Part shown: in pieces, positions 26,468-34,251 of the stretch
How the letters are laid out: each line of letters opens with the position of its first letter
Position numbering within the stretch: the first letter of the stretch is position 1
Source: Anaerolineae bacterium
Lineage (GTDB): Bacteria > Chloroflexota > Anaerolineae > J036 > Brachytrichaceae
Assembly (NCBI GenBank): GCA_023511655.1
Contig: JAIMBB010000019.1
Span: forward strand, 1-34,251
Direction: 5' to 3'
DNA: 34,251 nucleotides
Program-made: the position numbers and the translations under genes
Notes under the pieces: generated by a model
The model's input: the letters and a program-made list of their open reading frames with translations, nothing else
Told to the model about the DNA's origin: nothing
Database searches by the model: none

Positions 26468-27795
26468 GGCAATCCGAATCGCTCGAGCGCGGCGGCGAGC
26501 ACGGGGTCGTTTTCCTCGGTGTATTCGTCCCAGCCGAGGGGGATCAGGACATCCGGGGTCAGGCCGTTGCCCTCCCAGACCAATCCATCTGGGAGCCGAA
26601 AGGTTTCCTCGGCCAGCCACAGCCGCGAGCCGTCCTCGAACTCGTGGGCGAGCAGAATTTCGACGTTGCCGGCCGTGCTTTGACCGATCAGCGTAGCGCG
26701 CCCGGCGGCTTGCAGTGCACCGGCCAACACCTCGGCAAACGATTCGGTCGCGCCGCTGATCAGCACGGTCAAGGGCACTTGTTGTGAATTGCCGATGCCG
26801 GCCGCGCGAATGCGGATCGGCGTCGTCGTTCCGTTGCGCGAGACGAACTCGCCCACCCGGCCGCCGGTGAAGAACGCCAGCAGGCCGCGCAGGTTGGCGT
26901 AGGTGCCGCCGCCGTTGGTGCGGAGATCGAGGATGAAGCCATCCAGCGGACCGTCTTTCATCAGCTCGCGGATAGCCGCCCGCGCCCGCGGCAGGACGTT
27001 GGCTTCGAACAGCGAAGGGATGTTGAGGTAGCCAATGCGCCGATCGCCGCCGGCGTTGGCGATCAGTCGGTGCTCGATGCGTTCGACGCTCGTCACCTCC
27101 GCCCGTCGCAGCTCCACGATGCGCGGCTCCTGGCCCGGCGTGCGCACGCGCACGGTGACCGGGGTGCCGGCTTCGCCGCGCAGCAGCCAGGATCGCGATT
27201 GGCCGTTCTCATCCACCGTCGGCTGTCCGTCTATCTCCAGCACGTGGTCATGCGGGCGAATGCCCGATCGCTCGGCAGGGCTGTCGGGCAGCACGGTTAG
27301 CACGTAAATGTAGCGCCGTTCGGAGTTGACCGCGCTTACGATGCCGATGCCGCTATAGGTGCCGACGCCTTCGTATTCCGCATCTTCGGCTTTGGCCTCG
27401 TCCGGCGAAAGGAATTGCGAGTGGTCGTCGTTGAGATTGACGATCAGGCTGCGCATGACTTCGTAAAACTGCTCGTCCGTCATGCCGGCGTTGATGCGCT
27501 GGGTGATCTGGGCCCGCGCGGCCCGCCAGTTATAACCGTTGAAATCCGGGTACACGTAGCGCTCGTTGACGATGTTCCACAGGCTGCGGAAGATGCGTCG
27601 TTGGCGGGCCGTTGCGCTCGCGGAGACGACGGGCGGCATGAGTGTGGCGCGAGGCAAAAGGGCTGCTTGCGTCGCAAGGCGGGGTGCGGCGCCAGGGGCA
27701 GCCCGCGCGGCGAGTGGCCCGAGGACGGTGCAGGCCAGGGCCGACGCAACGAGCGCGGTCATGAAAGAGAGGCGAAGGCGCAGGCGTGTCTTCAT
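26464..27795 (-). CDS. S41 (tail-specific/C-terminal processing) peptidase homologue, Lys missing
   Basis: This encodes 443 aa. A signal peptide (about 1-32) is followed by an S41 N-terminal helical region (IVNERYVYPDFNGYNW), a PDZ domain (about 130-215, SPAERSGIRPHDHVLEIDG) and the S41 core. The catalytic Ser fits SGATESFAE, at residue 352. In E. coli Prc the general-base Lys lies 25 residues after the Ser (430 and 455). Here the equivalent residue is Asn377 in QSTAGNVE. So either the enzyme uses other residues or it is inactive. The LRTNGGG loop is intact. It overlaps the HAD gene before it and the methyltransferase gene after it by four bases each, so they form one operon. Confidence 0.85.
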   Translation of the reverse strand: MKTRLRLRLSFMTALVASALACTVLGPLAARAAPGAAPRLATQAALLPRATLMPPVVSASATARQRRIFRSLWNIVNERYVYPDFNGYNWRAARAQITQRINAGMTDEQFYEVMRSLIVNLNDDHSQFLSPDEAKAEDAEYEGVGTYSGIGIVSAVNSERRYIYVLTVLPDSPAERSGIRPHDHVLEIDGQPTVDENGQSRSWLLRGEAGTPVTVRVRTPGQEPRIVELRRAEVTSVERIEHRLIANAGGDRRIGYLNIPSLFEANVLPRARAAIRELMKDGPLDGFILDLRTNGGGTYANLRGLLAFFTGGRVGEFVSRNGTTTPIRIRAAGIGNSQQVPLTVLISGATESFAEVLAGALQAAGRATLIGQSTAGNVEILLAHEFEDGSRLWLAEETFRLPDGLVWEGNGLTPDVLIPLGWDEYTEENDPVLAAALERFGLP

Positions 27796-28529
27796 TCCGG
27801 TCGCCGGGCGTCGGCCAGGGGTGGCCGCTCGATGACGCCGAGCACGTCTCGCAAGCGCTTCACGCGCATGGCATAGTAGCGCTCGAACACGTTGCGAGGG
27901 TCAATCAGGATGGCGTCCATGCCGATGTTCAACGCGCCGATCACATCGGCAAAGAAGTTATCGCCGATATACACGGCCTCCGCCGGGGCAACGCCGCCCG
28001 CCAGCTCCAGCGCCTGGTAGAAGATGCGCGGATCGGGTTTATAGCAGCCGGCTTGCCCGGCCGAGAGCGTGAACGAGAAAAACTCGGCGATGCCATAGCG
28101 TTCCGTGAACGGTTCGAGCGGCTCTTCGCGGTTCGAGACCAGGCCGAGCGTATAGTCAGAGGCGTGCAGCGTTTGCAACACCGGCCGCGTGTCGGCGAAT
28201 ACCACATCCTGGGGATCGTATGAGTCGAACAGATCCTGAATGCGGTGGGCGCAATCCGGACAATCGCGGCCGACGTTCATCGCGTTCAACAGAATCTGGT
28301 TGTAATTCACCCAAAAGCCGCGCTGATCGTAGCGGGCCATGTCGGCATCTACACGATCGCTGGCCCAGTAGCGATGGGCTTCGCGTTCACAAATCTTGAT
28401 CTGCTCCTCGCTGAGGGCGATGCCGACTCGGCCGGCATATTCTACGAACGCCTCGAACCCTTCCGGCTGGTTCGCGCGCAGCGTGCCATCCAAATCGAAG
28501 AGAACGGCTTTATATGCTCGTGTATGCAT
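27792..28529 (-). CDS. HAD-superfamily hydrolase
   Basis: This encodes 245 aa. Motif I VLFDLDGTL supplies the nucleophile Asp12 and acid Asp14. Motif II is LVSNREEP, motif III is AGCYKPDP (Lys), and motif IV is YIGDNFFADVIGALNIG. All catalytic residues are present. A cap domain of about 90 residues after motif I puts it in the phosphoglycolate phosphatase/nucleotidase-like subfamily I. It dephosphorylates a small metabolite; substrate not determinable. The gene lies 45 bases after the histidine kinase and overlaps the S41 gene by four bases (ATGA). Confidence 0.9.
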   Translation of the reverse strand: MHTRAYKAVLFDLDGTLRANQPEGFEAFVEYAGRVGIALSEEQIKICEREAHRYWASDRVDADMARYDQRGFWVNYNQILLNAMNVGRDCPDCAHRIQDLFDSYDPQDVVFADTRPVLQTLHASDYTLGLVSNREEPLEPFTERYGIAEFFSFTLSAGQAGCYKPDPRIFYQALELAGGVAPAEAVYIGDNFFADVIGALNIGMDAILIDPRNVFERYYAMRVKRLRDVLGVIERPPLADARRPE

Positions 28530-28574
28530 GGAAGGACGAAAGGTTCCGCCGGATTACCAGCGGATGTTACCATG

Positions 28575-29828
28575 TCATCCCTCGCGCGGCACGGTAAAGT
28601 AGAACGTGGTGCCTTTGCCCAGCGTGCTCTCGGCCCAGATGCGTCCGCCGTGGGCTTCGACGATGTGTTTGGCAATGGCCAGGCCGAGGCCGGTGCCGCT
28701 TTGTCCGCGCGCCCGGTCCACTTTGTAGAAACGCTCGAAGATGCGCGGCAGCTCCTCGCGCGGGATGCCCACTCCGGTGTCGCGCACGCCCACGATCAGC
28801 ACGTCTTCGGAGGTCAGATCAATATCAATATCACTAGCCTTCAGCTTCTGCAGTTGCCGGTCTGCCTCCTCGTCGGAGAGAGTGAACACCGTGATGCTGC
28901 CCTGCGGCGTGAATTTGATCGCGTTGTGCAGCAAGTTGGAGAGCACGCGGCGGATCTGATCGGGGTCGAACAAGCCATGCAGTGTTTCGGGAACAGCGTT
29001 GATCATGCGCAGGCCAGCCCGCTCGGCCTGGGGCAGCAGCCGCGTGATGGCCGTGCTGGTGACTTCGTGCAACGAGGCGCGCACCATGCGCATCGGCATC
29101 TGGCCCGATTCGATTTGCGTCAACTCCGAGAGCTCCTGCACCAGTTGGGTGAGCGATTCGGTCTGGTCATACATCTGCCCGAGCAGGCGTTGTTGGGCGG
29201 GGGTGATGTTGGCCGACTCGGCGCGGAAGGTGTCGAGCAGCAGGCGCATGGCGGTGAGCGGGGTGCGCAGCTCGTGGGAAATGTTGGCCACGAAGTCGCG
29301 CCGGGCGCGGCCCAGGCGTTGCAGTTCGCTCACGTCGCGCATCACCACCACCGCGCCGCCGGTGAACCGCGAGGCCTGGGCGCGGAACAGCCGGTTGTGC
29401 AAGACGAACTCGCGCGGCAATTCGGCTCGCCCGTCGAGCGCGTCGCCCGCCAGGCTGTCCAGCTCATAGGAGCGCGTCGCTTCGATCAGGCTGTGGCCGA
29501 TTTTGCAGATGCCCAGCCGGTCGGCGGCAGCATTGCAGGCGACGACGCGGCGGTCGGGATCCACCAGAACCACCGGGTCGAACACTGTCTCGGCCAGGGC
29601 ATCTTTAACGGCCCGGCATTGCTCCAGTTCGGCGGATAGCTCGTCGAGCCGACGGCGGGTCTGGCGCAGCGTGTCGCTCAGATGCGCGATGTCGCCGGCC
29701 GCGCGGTTGACGCGCACCAGCAAGACCACGACGACGATGCACGAGACGGCGATCACGCCGATCATGGTGGCGGTATTCATGAGTTGTGCACGATAACCAT
29801 CTCTGCGCGCTTCCTCTGCGTGCTTCAC
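28575..29828 (-). CDS. PAS-domain sensor histidine kinase (PhoR-like), orphan
   Basis: This encodes 417 aa. A membrane helix (about 20-42) is followed by a coiled linker, a PAS domain (about 78-165), HisKA with NISHELRTPL (His185), and HATPase_c with NLLHNAIKF (N box), RDTGVGIP (G1), IFERFYKVD (F box) and GTGLGLAI (G2). All kinase boxes are intact. The start is the GTG at 29828, which overlaps the stop of the small membrane protein gene (GTGA); an ATG at 29780 is an alternative that removes 16 charged residues. It follows the sigma factor and small membrane protein with no response regulator in the window. The extracellular part is almost nil, so the signal is likely intracellular or in the membrane. 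Confidence 0.93.
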   Translation of the reverse strand: MKHAEEARRDGYRAQLMNTATMIGVIAVSCIVVVVLLVRVNRAAGDIAHLSDTLRQTRRRLDELSAELEQCRAVKDALAETVFDPVVLVDPDRRVVACNAAADRLGICKIGHSLIEATRSYELDSLAGDALDGRAELPREFVLHNRLFRAQASRFTGGAVVVMRDVSELQRLGRARRDFVANISHELRTPLTAMRLLLDTFRAESANITPAQQRLLGQMYDQTESLTQLVQELSELTQIESGQMPMRMVRASLHEVTSTAITRLLPQAERAGLRMINAVPETLHGLFDPDQIRRVLSNLLHNAIKFTPQGSITVFTLSDEEADRQLQKLKASDIDIDLTSEDVLIVGVRDTGVGIPREELPRIFERFYKVDRARGQSGTGLGLAIAKHIVEAHGGRIWAESTLGKGTTFYFTVPREG

Positions 29829-30067
29829 TCTCGCCGTCGCAGATAAAGCAATGTGGCAACCAGCGAGATCAGCGAGAGCGCTGCGGCTGCCAGCACGCCG
29901 CGCTTGACCCAGGCTGGCATCGGGCGGCTCCCGGGCGAATTCATCAGCTCCTGCTTGGCGCGCAGGACGAACTCGGGGCGCGGCGCCACCGGTGCGATCG
30001 CGTCGCTCAAGCGCCGCTCCAACCAGGCGAGGTCTTCAGGAGTGAGTTTCGACGTCGCGTGTGCCAT
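29825..30067 (-). CDS. Small single-pass membrane protein, possible anti-sigma factor
   Basis: This encodes 80 aa from the ATG at 30067. About 50 soluble residues (MAHATSKLTPEDLAWLERRL..., RPEFVLRAKQELM) precede one membrane helix (VLAAAALSLISLVATLLYL) and an Arg-rich tail (RRRE). The start overlaps the end of the sigma factor gene by 32 bases, and the stop overlaps the kinase start by four. The position directly after an ECF sigma gene and the one-helix layout suit an anti-sigma factor, but I see no zinc-binding HxxxCxxC motif, so this is inference. The region upstream of 30067 in this frame belongs to the sigma gene. Confidence 0.6.
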   Translation of the reverse strand: MAHATSKLTPEDLAWLERRLSDAIAPVAPRPEFVLRAKQELMNSPGSRPMPAWVKRGVLAAAALSLISLVATLLYLRRRE

Positions 30068-30740
30068 TGGAAATCTCATACTTGGTGCGCGGATGTTCCA
30101 ATTCATCCATGATCTCGCGCAACTGTAGCAACGTGCGGTGATATAGCGATTTGATCGCTCCCTCGCTGCGGTTCATGATCTGTCCGATCTCGGCGTTCTG
30201 TAACTGTTCGACGAACTTGAGCACGATCAGATGTTGGCGTTCGGCGGGCAACATCCGGATGGCCTGCAGCAAGCGCGCGCGGTCGCGTTCGCCGTCAATG
30301 CGCTGGTCGTGATCGGCGTGATCGTCGTGCGCAGCTGGCGGTCGGAACGCGTCGGCCTCTTCGAGGGGAACGGACGGACGCCGGCTGTTGTCGCGATGAA
30401 AGTTGGCTACCACGTTGTGGGCGATGCGATACAGCCACGCCGTGAAGGGCACGCCGCGGTCGTTGTAATTGTGAATATGCTTCAACGCGCGGGCGAAGAC
30501 GCGCGCGGTCAGGTCTTCGGCGTCTTCCACGTTGCCGACGCGATAGAACACGTAGCGATAGATCGCCGCCACGTGGCGCTCGTAGAGCAGGCCGAACGCC
30601 TCGCGATCGCTTTTGGCCCGCCGGGCCAGTTCCTGGTCGCTTTCACCAGCGTATGGGTCCAGCGGTGCGCCGTCCGGCAGCGTTTCCGTTGCGCTGAGCG
30701 ATTCGACCTCGTTGGTGGGAGAGGATGCGTGGGCGGGCAT
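30036..30740 (-). CDS. ECF-type RNA polymerase sigma factor
   Basis: This encodes 234 aa. Region 2 is clear (LYERHVAAIYRYVFYRVGNV, then EDLTARVFARALKHI and FTAWLYRIAHNVV, which bind core polymerase and the -10 box). Region 4 is LPAERQHLIVLKFVEQLQNA followed by AEIGQIMNRSEGAIKSLYHR, a helix-turn-helix for the -35 box. There is no region 1 or 3, so it is an ECF sigma. An N-terminal extension of about 40 residues is acidic and Ser/Thr-rich. The ATG at 30740 is chosen because the longer frame has no promoter and would read into the divergent gene. TATAAT at 30767-30762 gives a leader of about 15 bases without a ribosome binding site. It leads an operon with the small membrane protein and kinase. 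Confidence 0.93.
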   Translation of the reverse strand: MPAHASSPTNEVESLSATETLPDGAPLDPYAGESDQELARRAKSDREAFGLLYERHVAAIYRYVFYRVGNVEDAEDLTARVFARALKHIHNYNDRGVPFTAWLYRIAHNVVANFHRDNSRRPSVPLEEADAFRPPAAHDDHADHDQRIDGERDRARLLQAIRMLPAERQHLIVLKFVEQLQNAEIGQIMNRSEGAIKSLYHRTLLQLREIMDELEHPRTKYEISNGTRDVETHS

Positions 30741-30761
30741 ACTGATGTGCCGTCTCGCAAA

Positions 30762-30769
30762 ATTATAAT
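30762..30769. promoter_or_regulatory. Overlapping divergent -10 boxes for the sigma factor and GT2 genes
   Basis: attataat carries TATAAT on both strands: minus 30767-30762 facing the sigma factor (ATG at 30740) and plus 30764-30769 facing the glycosyltransferase (ATG at 30780, 10 bases on, so probably leaderless). Polymerase on one would block the other, so the two transcription units should compete. Confidence 0.6.
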
Positions 30770-30779
30770 GTTGCGGCGC

Positions 30780-31721
30780 ATGCTCATCTCCGTTGTCATT
30801 CCGAACTGGAATGGCGCTCCTCATCTGCATACTTGCCTGACCGCACTCCGGCGGCAAACGCTCCTTCCGCTCGAAGTGATCCTGGTGGACAATGCCTCGC
30901 AGGACGACTCACGCCATCTGGTGGCCGAGGCCTTCCCCGAGGTGAAGCTGCTGGCGCTGCCGGAGAACCGCCGCTTCGCCGGTGCCTGCAACGCCGGCAT
31001 GCGCGCTGCCAGCCAGGCTGCCGAGGCGATTGCGTTGCTGAACAACGACACCGAGGCGGATGAGCGCTGGTTGGAGAACGCGGCGCGTTGCCTGCGCGAT
31101 CATCCGGACGCCGGCTTCGTCGCCAGCAAGCTGCGCCTGTTCGATCGGCGCGATCATTTGCACAGCGCGGGCGACTTCTACTCGGTGCGCGGCGTGCCGG
31201 GCAACCGCGGCGTGTGGCAGCCCGACGATGGCCGGTTCGACGCAGAGTACGTCTTCGGCGCGTGCGGCGCGGCTGCCATCTACCGGCGCTCCATGCTGGA
31301 TGCAATAGGCTTGCTGGACGAGCGATTCGTGTTCTCGTGCGAGGATGTGGATCTGGCATGGCGGGCGCAACTGGCCGGCTACAGGTGCGCCTTCGCGCAC
31401 GACGCGATCGTCTATCACAAGGTCAGCGCCACCGGCGGCGGCGTGCTCAACAGCTACTACGACGGCCGCAACTTCATCTGGTTGCTGGTGAAGGATGTGC
31501 CGGCCGAGGTGTGGCGCGCTCACTTCGGCGACATTCTGCGCGAGCAATGGCGCATCGCCTGGAGCGCGCTGCGGGCGTGGCGGGGCGAAGCAGCTCGCAA
31601 CCGCCTGAAGGGGCAGTTGGCCGGCCTGATCGGCATTCCGCGCATGTTGCGCGCCCGCCACCAGGTGCAGCGGGCGCGCGTGATCTCGGCGGAGGAAGTG
31701 CGCTCCCTGCTATCGCCGTGA
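30780..31721 (+). CDS. Family 2 glycosyltransferase (rhamnosyltransferase-like)
   Basis: This encodes 313 aa. The GT-A start is MLISVVIPNWNGAPHLHTCL; the nucleotide-sugar motif is ILVDNASQDDS; the DxD-like acid site is in LLNNDTEADERWL; and the block FVFSCEDVDLAWRAQLAGY holds the ExD-type catalytic region seen in WbbL/rhamnosyltransferase-like GT2 enzymes. It probably adds a sugar to a lipid-linked or cell-surface glycan in the cytoplasm. The open frame runs back to 30231 across the sigma gene, which is artefact. An ATG at 30768 would add four residues but overlaps the -10 box, so 30780 is preferred. It ends 21 bases before the convergent pseudogene. Confidence 0.9.
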   Translation: MLISVVIPNWNGAPHLHTCLTALRRQTLLPLEVILVDNASQDDSRHLVAEAFPEVKLLALPENRRFAGACNAGMRAASQAAEAIALLNNDTEADERWLENAARCLRDHPDAGFVASKLRLFDRRDHLHSAGDFYSVRGVPGNRGVWQPDDGRFDAEYVFGACGAAAIYRRSMLDAIGLLDERFVFSCEDVDLAWRAQLAGYRCAFAHDAIVYHKVSATGGGVLNSYYDGRNFIWLLVKDVPAEVWRAHFGDILREQWRIAWSALRAWRGEAARNRLKGQLAGLIGIPRMLRARHQVQRARVISAEEVRSLLSP

Positions 31722-31742
31722 GCGGCGTTGTCGGCCGCCGCG

Positions 31743-34190
31743 TCAACGCAAGACGAGCGGCGTCATCACGCGCTCGCCAATTTGCAGTGCGCCGGCCCGT
31801 CTGGCGTATTGACCGCCGGGGTTCGCCACCGTCACGTCATACAGCCCCACCGGGAAGCCGGCCGGCACGGTGGCGCGCACGGTCGTCTCGTCCACGAATT
31901 GCACGTCGCCCAAGGTCACGTCGCCCAGCTTCACCGTAGGCGTCGCGATGAAGTTCAGGCCGGTCAGGGTGACCATAGTGCCCGGCTGATTGCCCGGCAG
32001 TCTGGCGGGCGTCACCTGGGTGAGCACCGGCGTAGTCCATTCTCCCAGCGAGGCCGCGTCGAGCCAGGCTTCGGTGTAGGGCGCGCCGGCCGCCTGCGCC
32101 AGCTCAATAGTGACCGTCACCGTTTGGCCGGCCCATGCGCTCATGTCGAGCCATTGCAGCGTCCAGTCGCCGGCAGGTGTTTTCTTCTCCAGCATGGTTT
32201 GCATGCCGACGTTGTCGGTCACCTTCACGCGCAGGGTGGAGGCGTAGGATGGCAAAGCGCCGCGCAGTTGGTGCATGAAGGCAAGCGTCGGCTTGTGCGC
32301 GCCGGCGGGCACCGTCACAGCCTGGCTGATTGCCGCGGTGCCGGCTTGGCTGGCGACGGGGATACGGGTGAGTGACACCCGGAATGGGCGGACGGATAGA
32401 AGGACTTCTCCGGATGAAGTGAGCGTGATGGCAGGAACGATCGGCTCCGTATCAGCCACATTCGCAAAGCCGAAGGGAATCGTGGTGGATCCGTCCGGTT
32501 CGCGCACGACATAGACGGCCTCGTGAAACCCCGTCTCGCTTCGTCCAAGGTATACCAGGTGCCTGCGACCCGTCGAATCTACGACCAGGTCCGCACCGTG
32601 CAACCCGTTCCCCCTTACCTCGCTTACCAGCTCAGGCGCGCTCCACGAGCCGCCCGCCGGACGCACAAAGTAATAGAGCTTCCCGAATCCGATAGAGGTG
32701 GTATCTTCTTGCACCGTCAGCAGAGCGTGGATGCTGCCTGTTGCGTCGGCAAACGCGCCGACGGGTCGCACAGCGGAGCCGTTGATCGGAGGTGCGAGCA
32801 AGGTAAGGTTACCTCCGGGTGCTTTCACCCAGTAACCGACTTCTACAGCGCCGTTATTCAACCGCCAGGAGAAGATGTGAAGCGTTCCGTCCCCTCCCAC
32901 CGCCATTTGTGTAGCGTCCAGTGCACGATACTCGAGCATGAGTGGGGTGAAATTCGTCATTTCCACAGGCGGTTGCCAGGTGCCTCCCTGCCTCTCGCGG
33001 TAGTATAGGGTCGAGCTGGAGGGGCCCATTAAACTGCTGCTGAGGTATGTGAGGTGAACTGTGCCGGTTCCATCAGCGATCAGTTTCGGGCGCCAGGCAT
33101 TCTGGGCAAGTGTGATCGGGCTCTGCCATGTGACGCCCAAGCGGTGGATATATCGAAGAGTTCCACCCGTGGTGTGAATGACGTGCAGGTTGCCAAGTCC
33201 ATCCAAGGCGAGTCGAAGCGCTTCGGTATTGTCGGTGATAGCGAAGCTGTCTATCGGCACAGGTGCAGACCAATCCCCGCCTACTGGCCGTGAGGCATAA
33301 AGGATCGCTCCGGCTGTTCGATCCTCTCGTACCAGATGTTGAACTCCGTCGGGTCCCAGGACCCAGTCTCTCTTCGACCCTGCTGGGAGCAGTTCGCTGG
33401 TCGCGCATGGCCAGGCGCATCCAAAGTGCAGTCGAGCCGCCTGCAGTCCGGTGTTGCGCCGCGTGGTGATCCCTTCGACGTTGCCGATCGTTTGCCATCC
33501 GGAGAGCGCAGGCGACGATTCGAAGTCGCCGTTCGCTATGGCGTTGCTTTGCGGCGGCAAATAGTTCGCCAGCGCGAGGTCGGCGAAGCTGGTGAACGTG
33601 TAGCGCCATGGCGCGAATTGTCCATAGCCAGCGCGCGAGAAGGTGAACTGATAGTCTCCGCCTGTGGCGAAGTAGCCCACGAAGTTACCGCTCAGGTTGG
33701 TCTTCAGCGGGGCAACCATCGGGCTGGGCGAACCATCCACTGCGACGTCGGCCAGCCCCTGGTTGCGGTTGTCCGTGATGCGCCCGTCAATTCTGTAGTT
33801 GTAGGGGATGAACTCTACATCATAGCGGTCGTCTGGTCCCCAGGGTGCGACGTTGCCGGCGCGGTCCTGCGCACGAGCGCGGAATCGGAGCGGGCCGTTC
33901 AACGTGGGCGGATAGTAATAATACGATTGGGTTGCCAGGGTGTTGCTCACCCATGTTTGCCACGCGCCGTTGCCCACGCGCCGTTGCCCACGCGCACTTG
34001 CACCTCGTAGCTCTGAATGCCTGACGATCCCCGATCGGTGCCGGACCAACGAACGTCCGTGCCGCTGCCAAACAATCGTGAGGCGCCGCTTGGCGCATAC
34101 ACGCGTGCCCACGGCGCCTGGGTGTCGTTCCAGCGCCAATCCGCGCTGGCCTCGGCATTGCCGGCGATGTAGTTTGGGCCTGTATCGATT
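31743..34190 (-). pseudogene. Large exported multi-domain protein, truncated and frameshifted
   Basis: About 815 residues remain. The 5' part reads GPNYIAGNAEASADW...IQSYEVQVRVGNGAW in one frame, then a 14-base tandem duplication (33963-33990) shifts into the frame that continues to the stop at 31743. Without one copy the reading resumes as GNGAWQTWVSN. The 5' end is cut near 34190 by an IS3-family element. Domains, in order: a fibronectin- or Ig-like module, a carboxypeptidase-regulatory-like module, a jelly-roll near NGDFESSPALSGW, a propeller with repeats such as LHVIHTTGGTLRYIHRLG and VHLTYLSSSLMG, a MAM- or CBM-like domain, and a C-terminal IPT/TIG domain (QVTPARLPGNQPGTMVTLTG). It was an extracellular protein, probably adhesive or carbohydrate-binding. 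A longer frame from 34202 includes nonsense residues and is not the native start. Confidence 0.75.
33963..33990 (-). repeat. 14-bp tandem duplication causing a frameshift
   Basis: Two adjacent perfect copies of cgcgccgttgccca (33963-33976 and 33977-33990), followed by the first four bases of a third. The 14-base insertion is not a multiple of three and exactly explains the frame change in the surrounding gene. Confidence 0.85.
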
Positions 34191-34193
34191 TAG

Positions 34194-34251
34194 TGGACAC
34201 AAAGATTAGTTTCCGCCGGCAGCCTCAAACTCGGCTGGGCTGCGGCCTCCC
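34194..34251 (-). mobile_element. End of an IS3-family insertion sequence, with transposase C-terminus
   Basis: The last 15 codons on the minus strand (34250-34206) encode GGRSPAEFEAAGGN and a stop. The G-x-R-SP-x-EFE pattern is the hallmark C-terminus of IS3-family OrfB transposases (usually GYRSP-x-EFE). It is followed by tctttgtgtccactaaa, whose plus-strand form, tggacacaaag, would be the terminal inverted repeat; IS3 elements usually end TG...CA, so the boundary lies near 34190-34195. The rest of the element is beyond the window. Confidence 0.65.

Noticed and set aside
28245-29639. 464-codon open frame on the plus strand opposite the histidine kinase
   Set aside because: It is the antisense of a clear kinase with all its motifs; long antisense frames are common in GC-rich DNA, and its product is His/Gln/Ala-rich with no domain.
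30231-30779. N-terminal extension of the GT2 glycosyltransferase
   Set aside because: It lies antisense to the sigma factor and before the promoter; GT2 enzymes begin at the SVVIPNWNG strand.

Overview
The window is about 34 kb of GC-rich bacterial DNA (tRNA-Asn, Shine-Dalgarno sites, ATGA-type operon overlaps). The gene set is LysM-M23 murein hydrolases, an ArnT-like GT-C enzyme, a five-domain CHRD exoprotein, short-form glucan phosphorylase, BtpA plus a PfkB kinase, and several families common in Chloroflexota. I infer a Chloroflexota bacterium, probably Anaerolineae-like. No 16S or marker set is present to prove it, so this is moderate confidence.

Layout. 1-3054 (minus): a membrane glycosyltransferase followed by a secreted LysM protein cut by the window edge. 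3179-4845 (plus): a carboxylesterase translationally coupled to a DUF1980/TIGR03943 membrane protein. 4892-5010: an array of 17-bp tandem repeats. 5079-7590: two paralogous LysM-M23 peptidases separated by a structured leader. 7676-9650: BtpA-family protein and PfkB kinase, the kinase start codon being buried in two opposed heptanucleotide repeat arrays. 9651-10475: a lower-GC island with one small gene that has a perfect ribosome binding site, one doubtful small ORF and two GC-rich hairpins. 10476-12762: M20 amidohydrolase and membrane-anchored alpha/beta hydrolase. 12770-14947 (minus): glucan phosphorylase. 15327-17315 (minus): CHRD protein, divergent from a second M20 amidohydrolase (17548-18753). 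18747-19337 (minus): orphan PD-(D/E)XK-like protein. 19421-23341: RraA-like protein, FolD and DNA ligase LigA, with tRNA-Asn on the other strand directly before ligA. 23436-25526: a degenerate PP2C-like domain joined to a membrane segment and a propeller-like region. 25574-30740 (minus): a tightly overlapping series reading sigma factor, small membrane protein, histidine kinase, HAD phosphatase, S41 peptidase homologue and methyltransferase. 30780-31721 (plus): a family 2 glycosyltransferase divergent from the sigma factor. 31743-34190 (minus): a large exported protein gene that is broken by a 14-bp duplication and truncated by the end of an IS3-family insertion sequence at the right edge.

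Themes. Much of the window concerns the cell envelope: glycosyltransferases, LysM-M23 hydrolases, exported multi-domain proteins and a membrane signalling operon. A second theme is expression architecture. Seven transcription-unit starts have a TANNAT-type -10 hexamer ending only 6-10 bases before the start codon, which predicts leaderless mRNAs, while other genes (small protein at 9971, glucan phosphorylase, CHRD, second M20) have classical Shine-Dalgarno sequences. I did not find a defence island, CRISPR array, prophage or toxin-antitoxin pair. The most unusual signals are the repeat-embedded kinase start, the leaderless promoter class, the pseudophosphatase-propeller protein, the S41 homologue lacking its catalytic lysine, and the doubly damaged surface protein gene.
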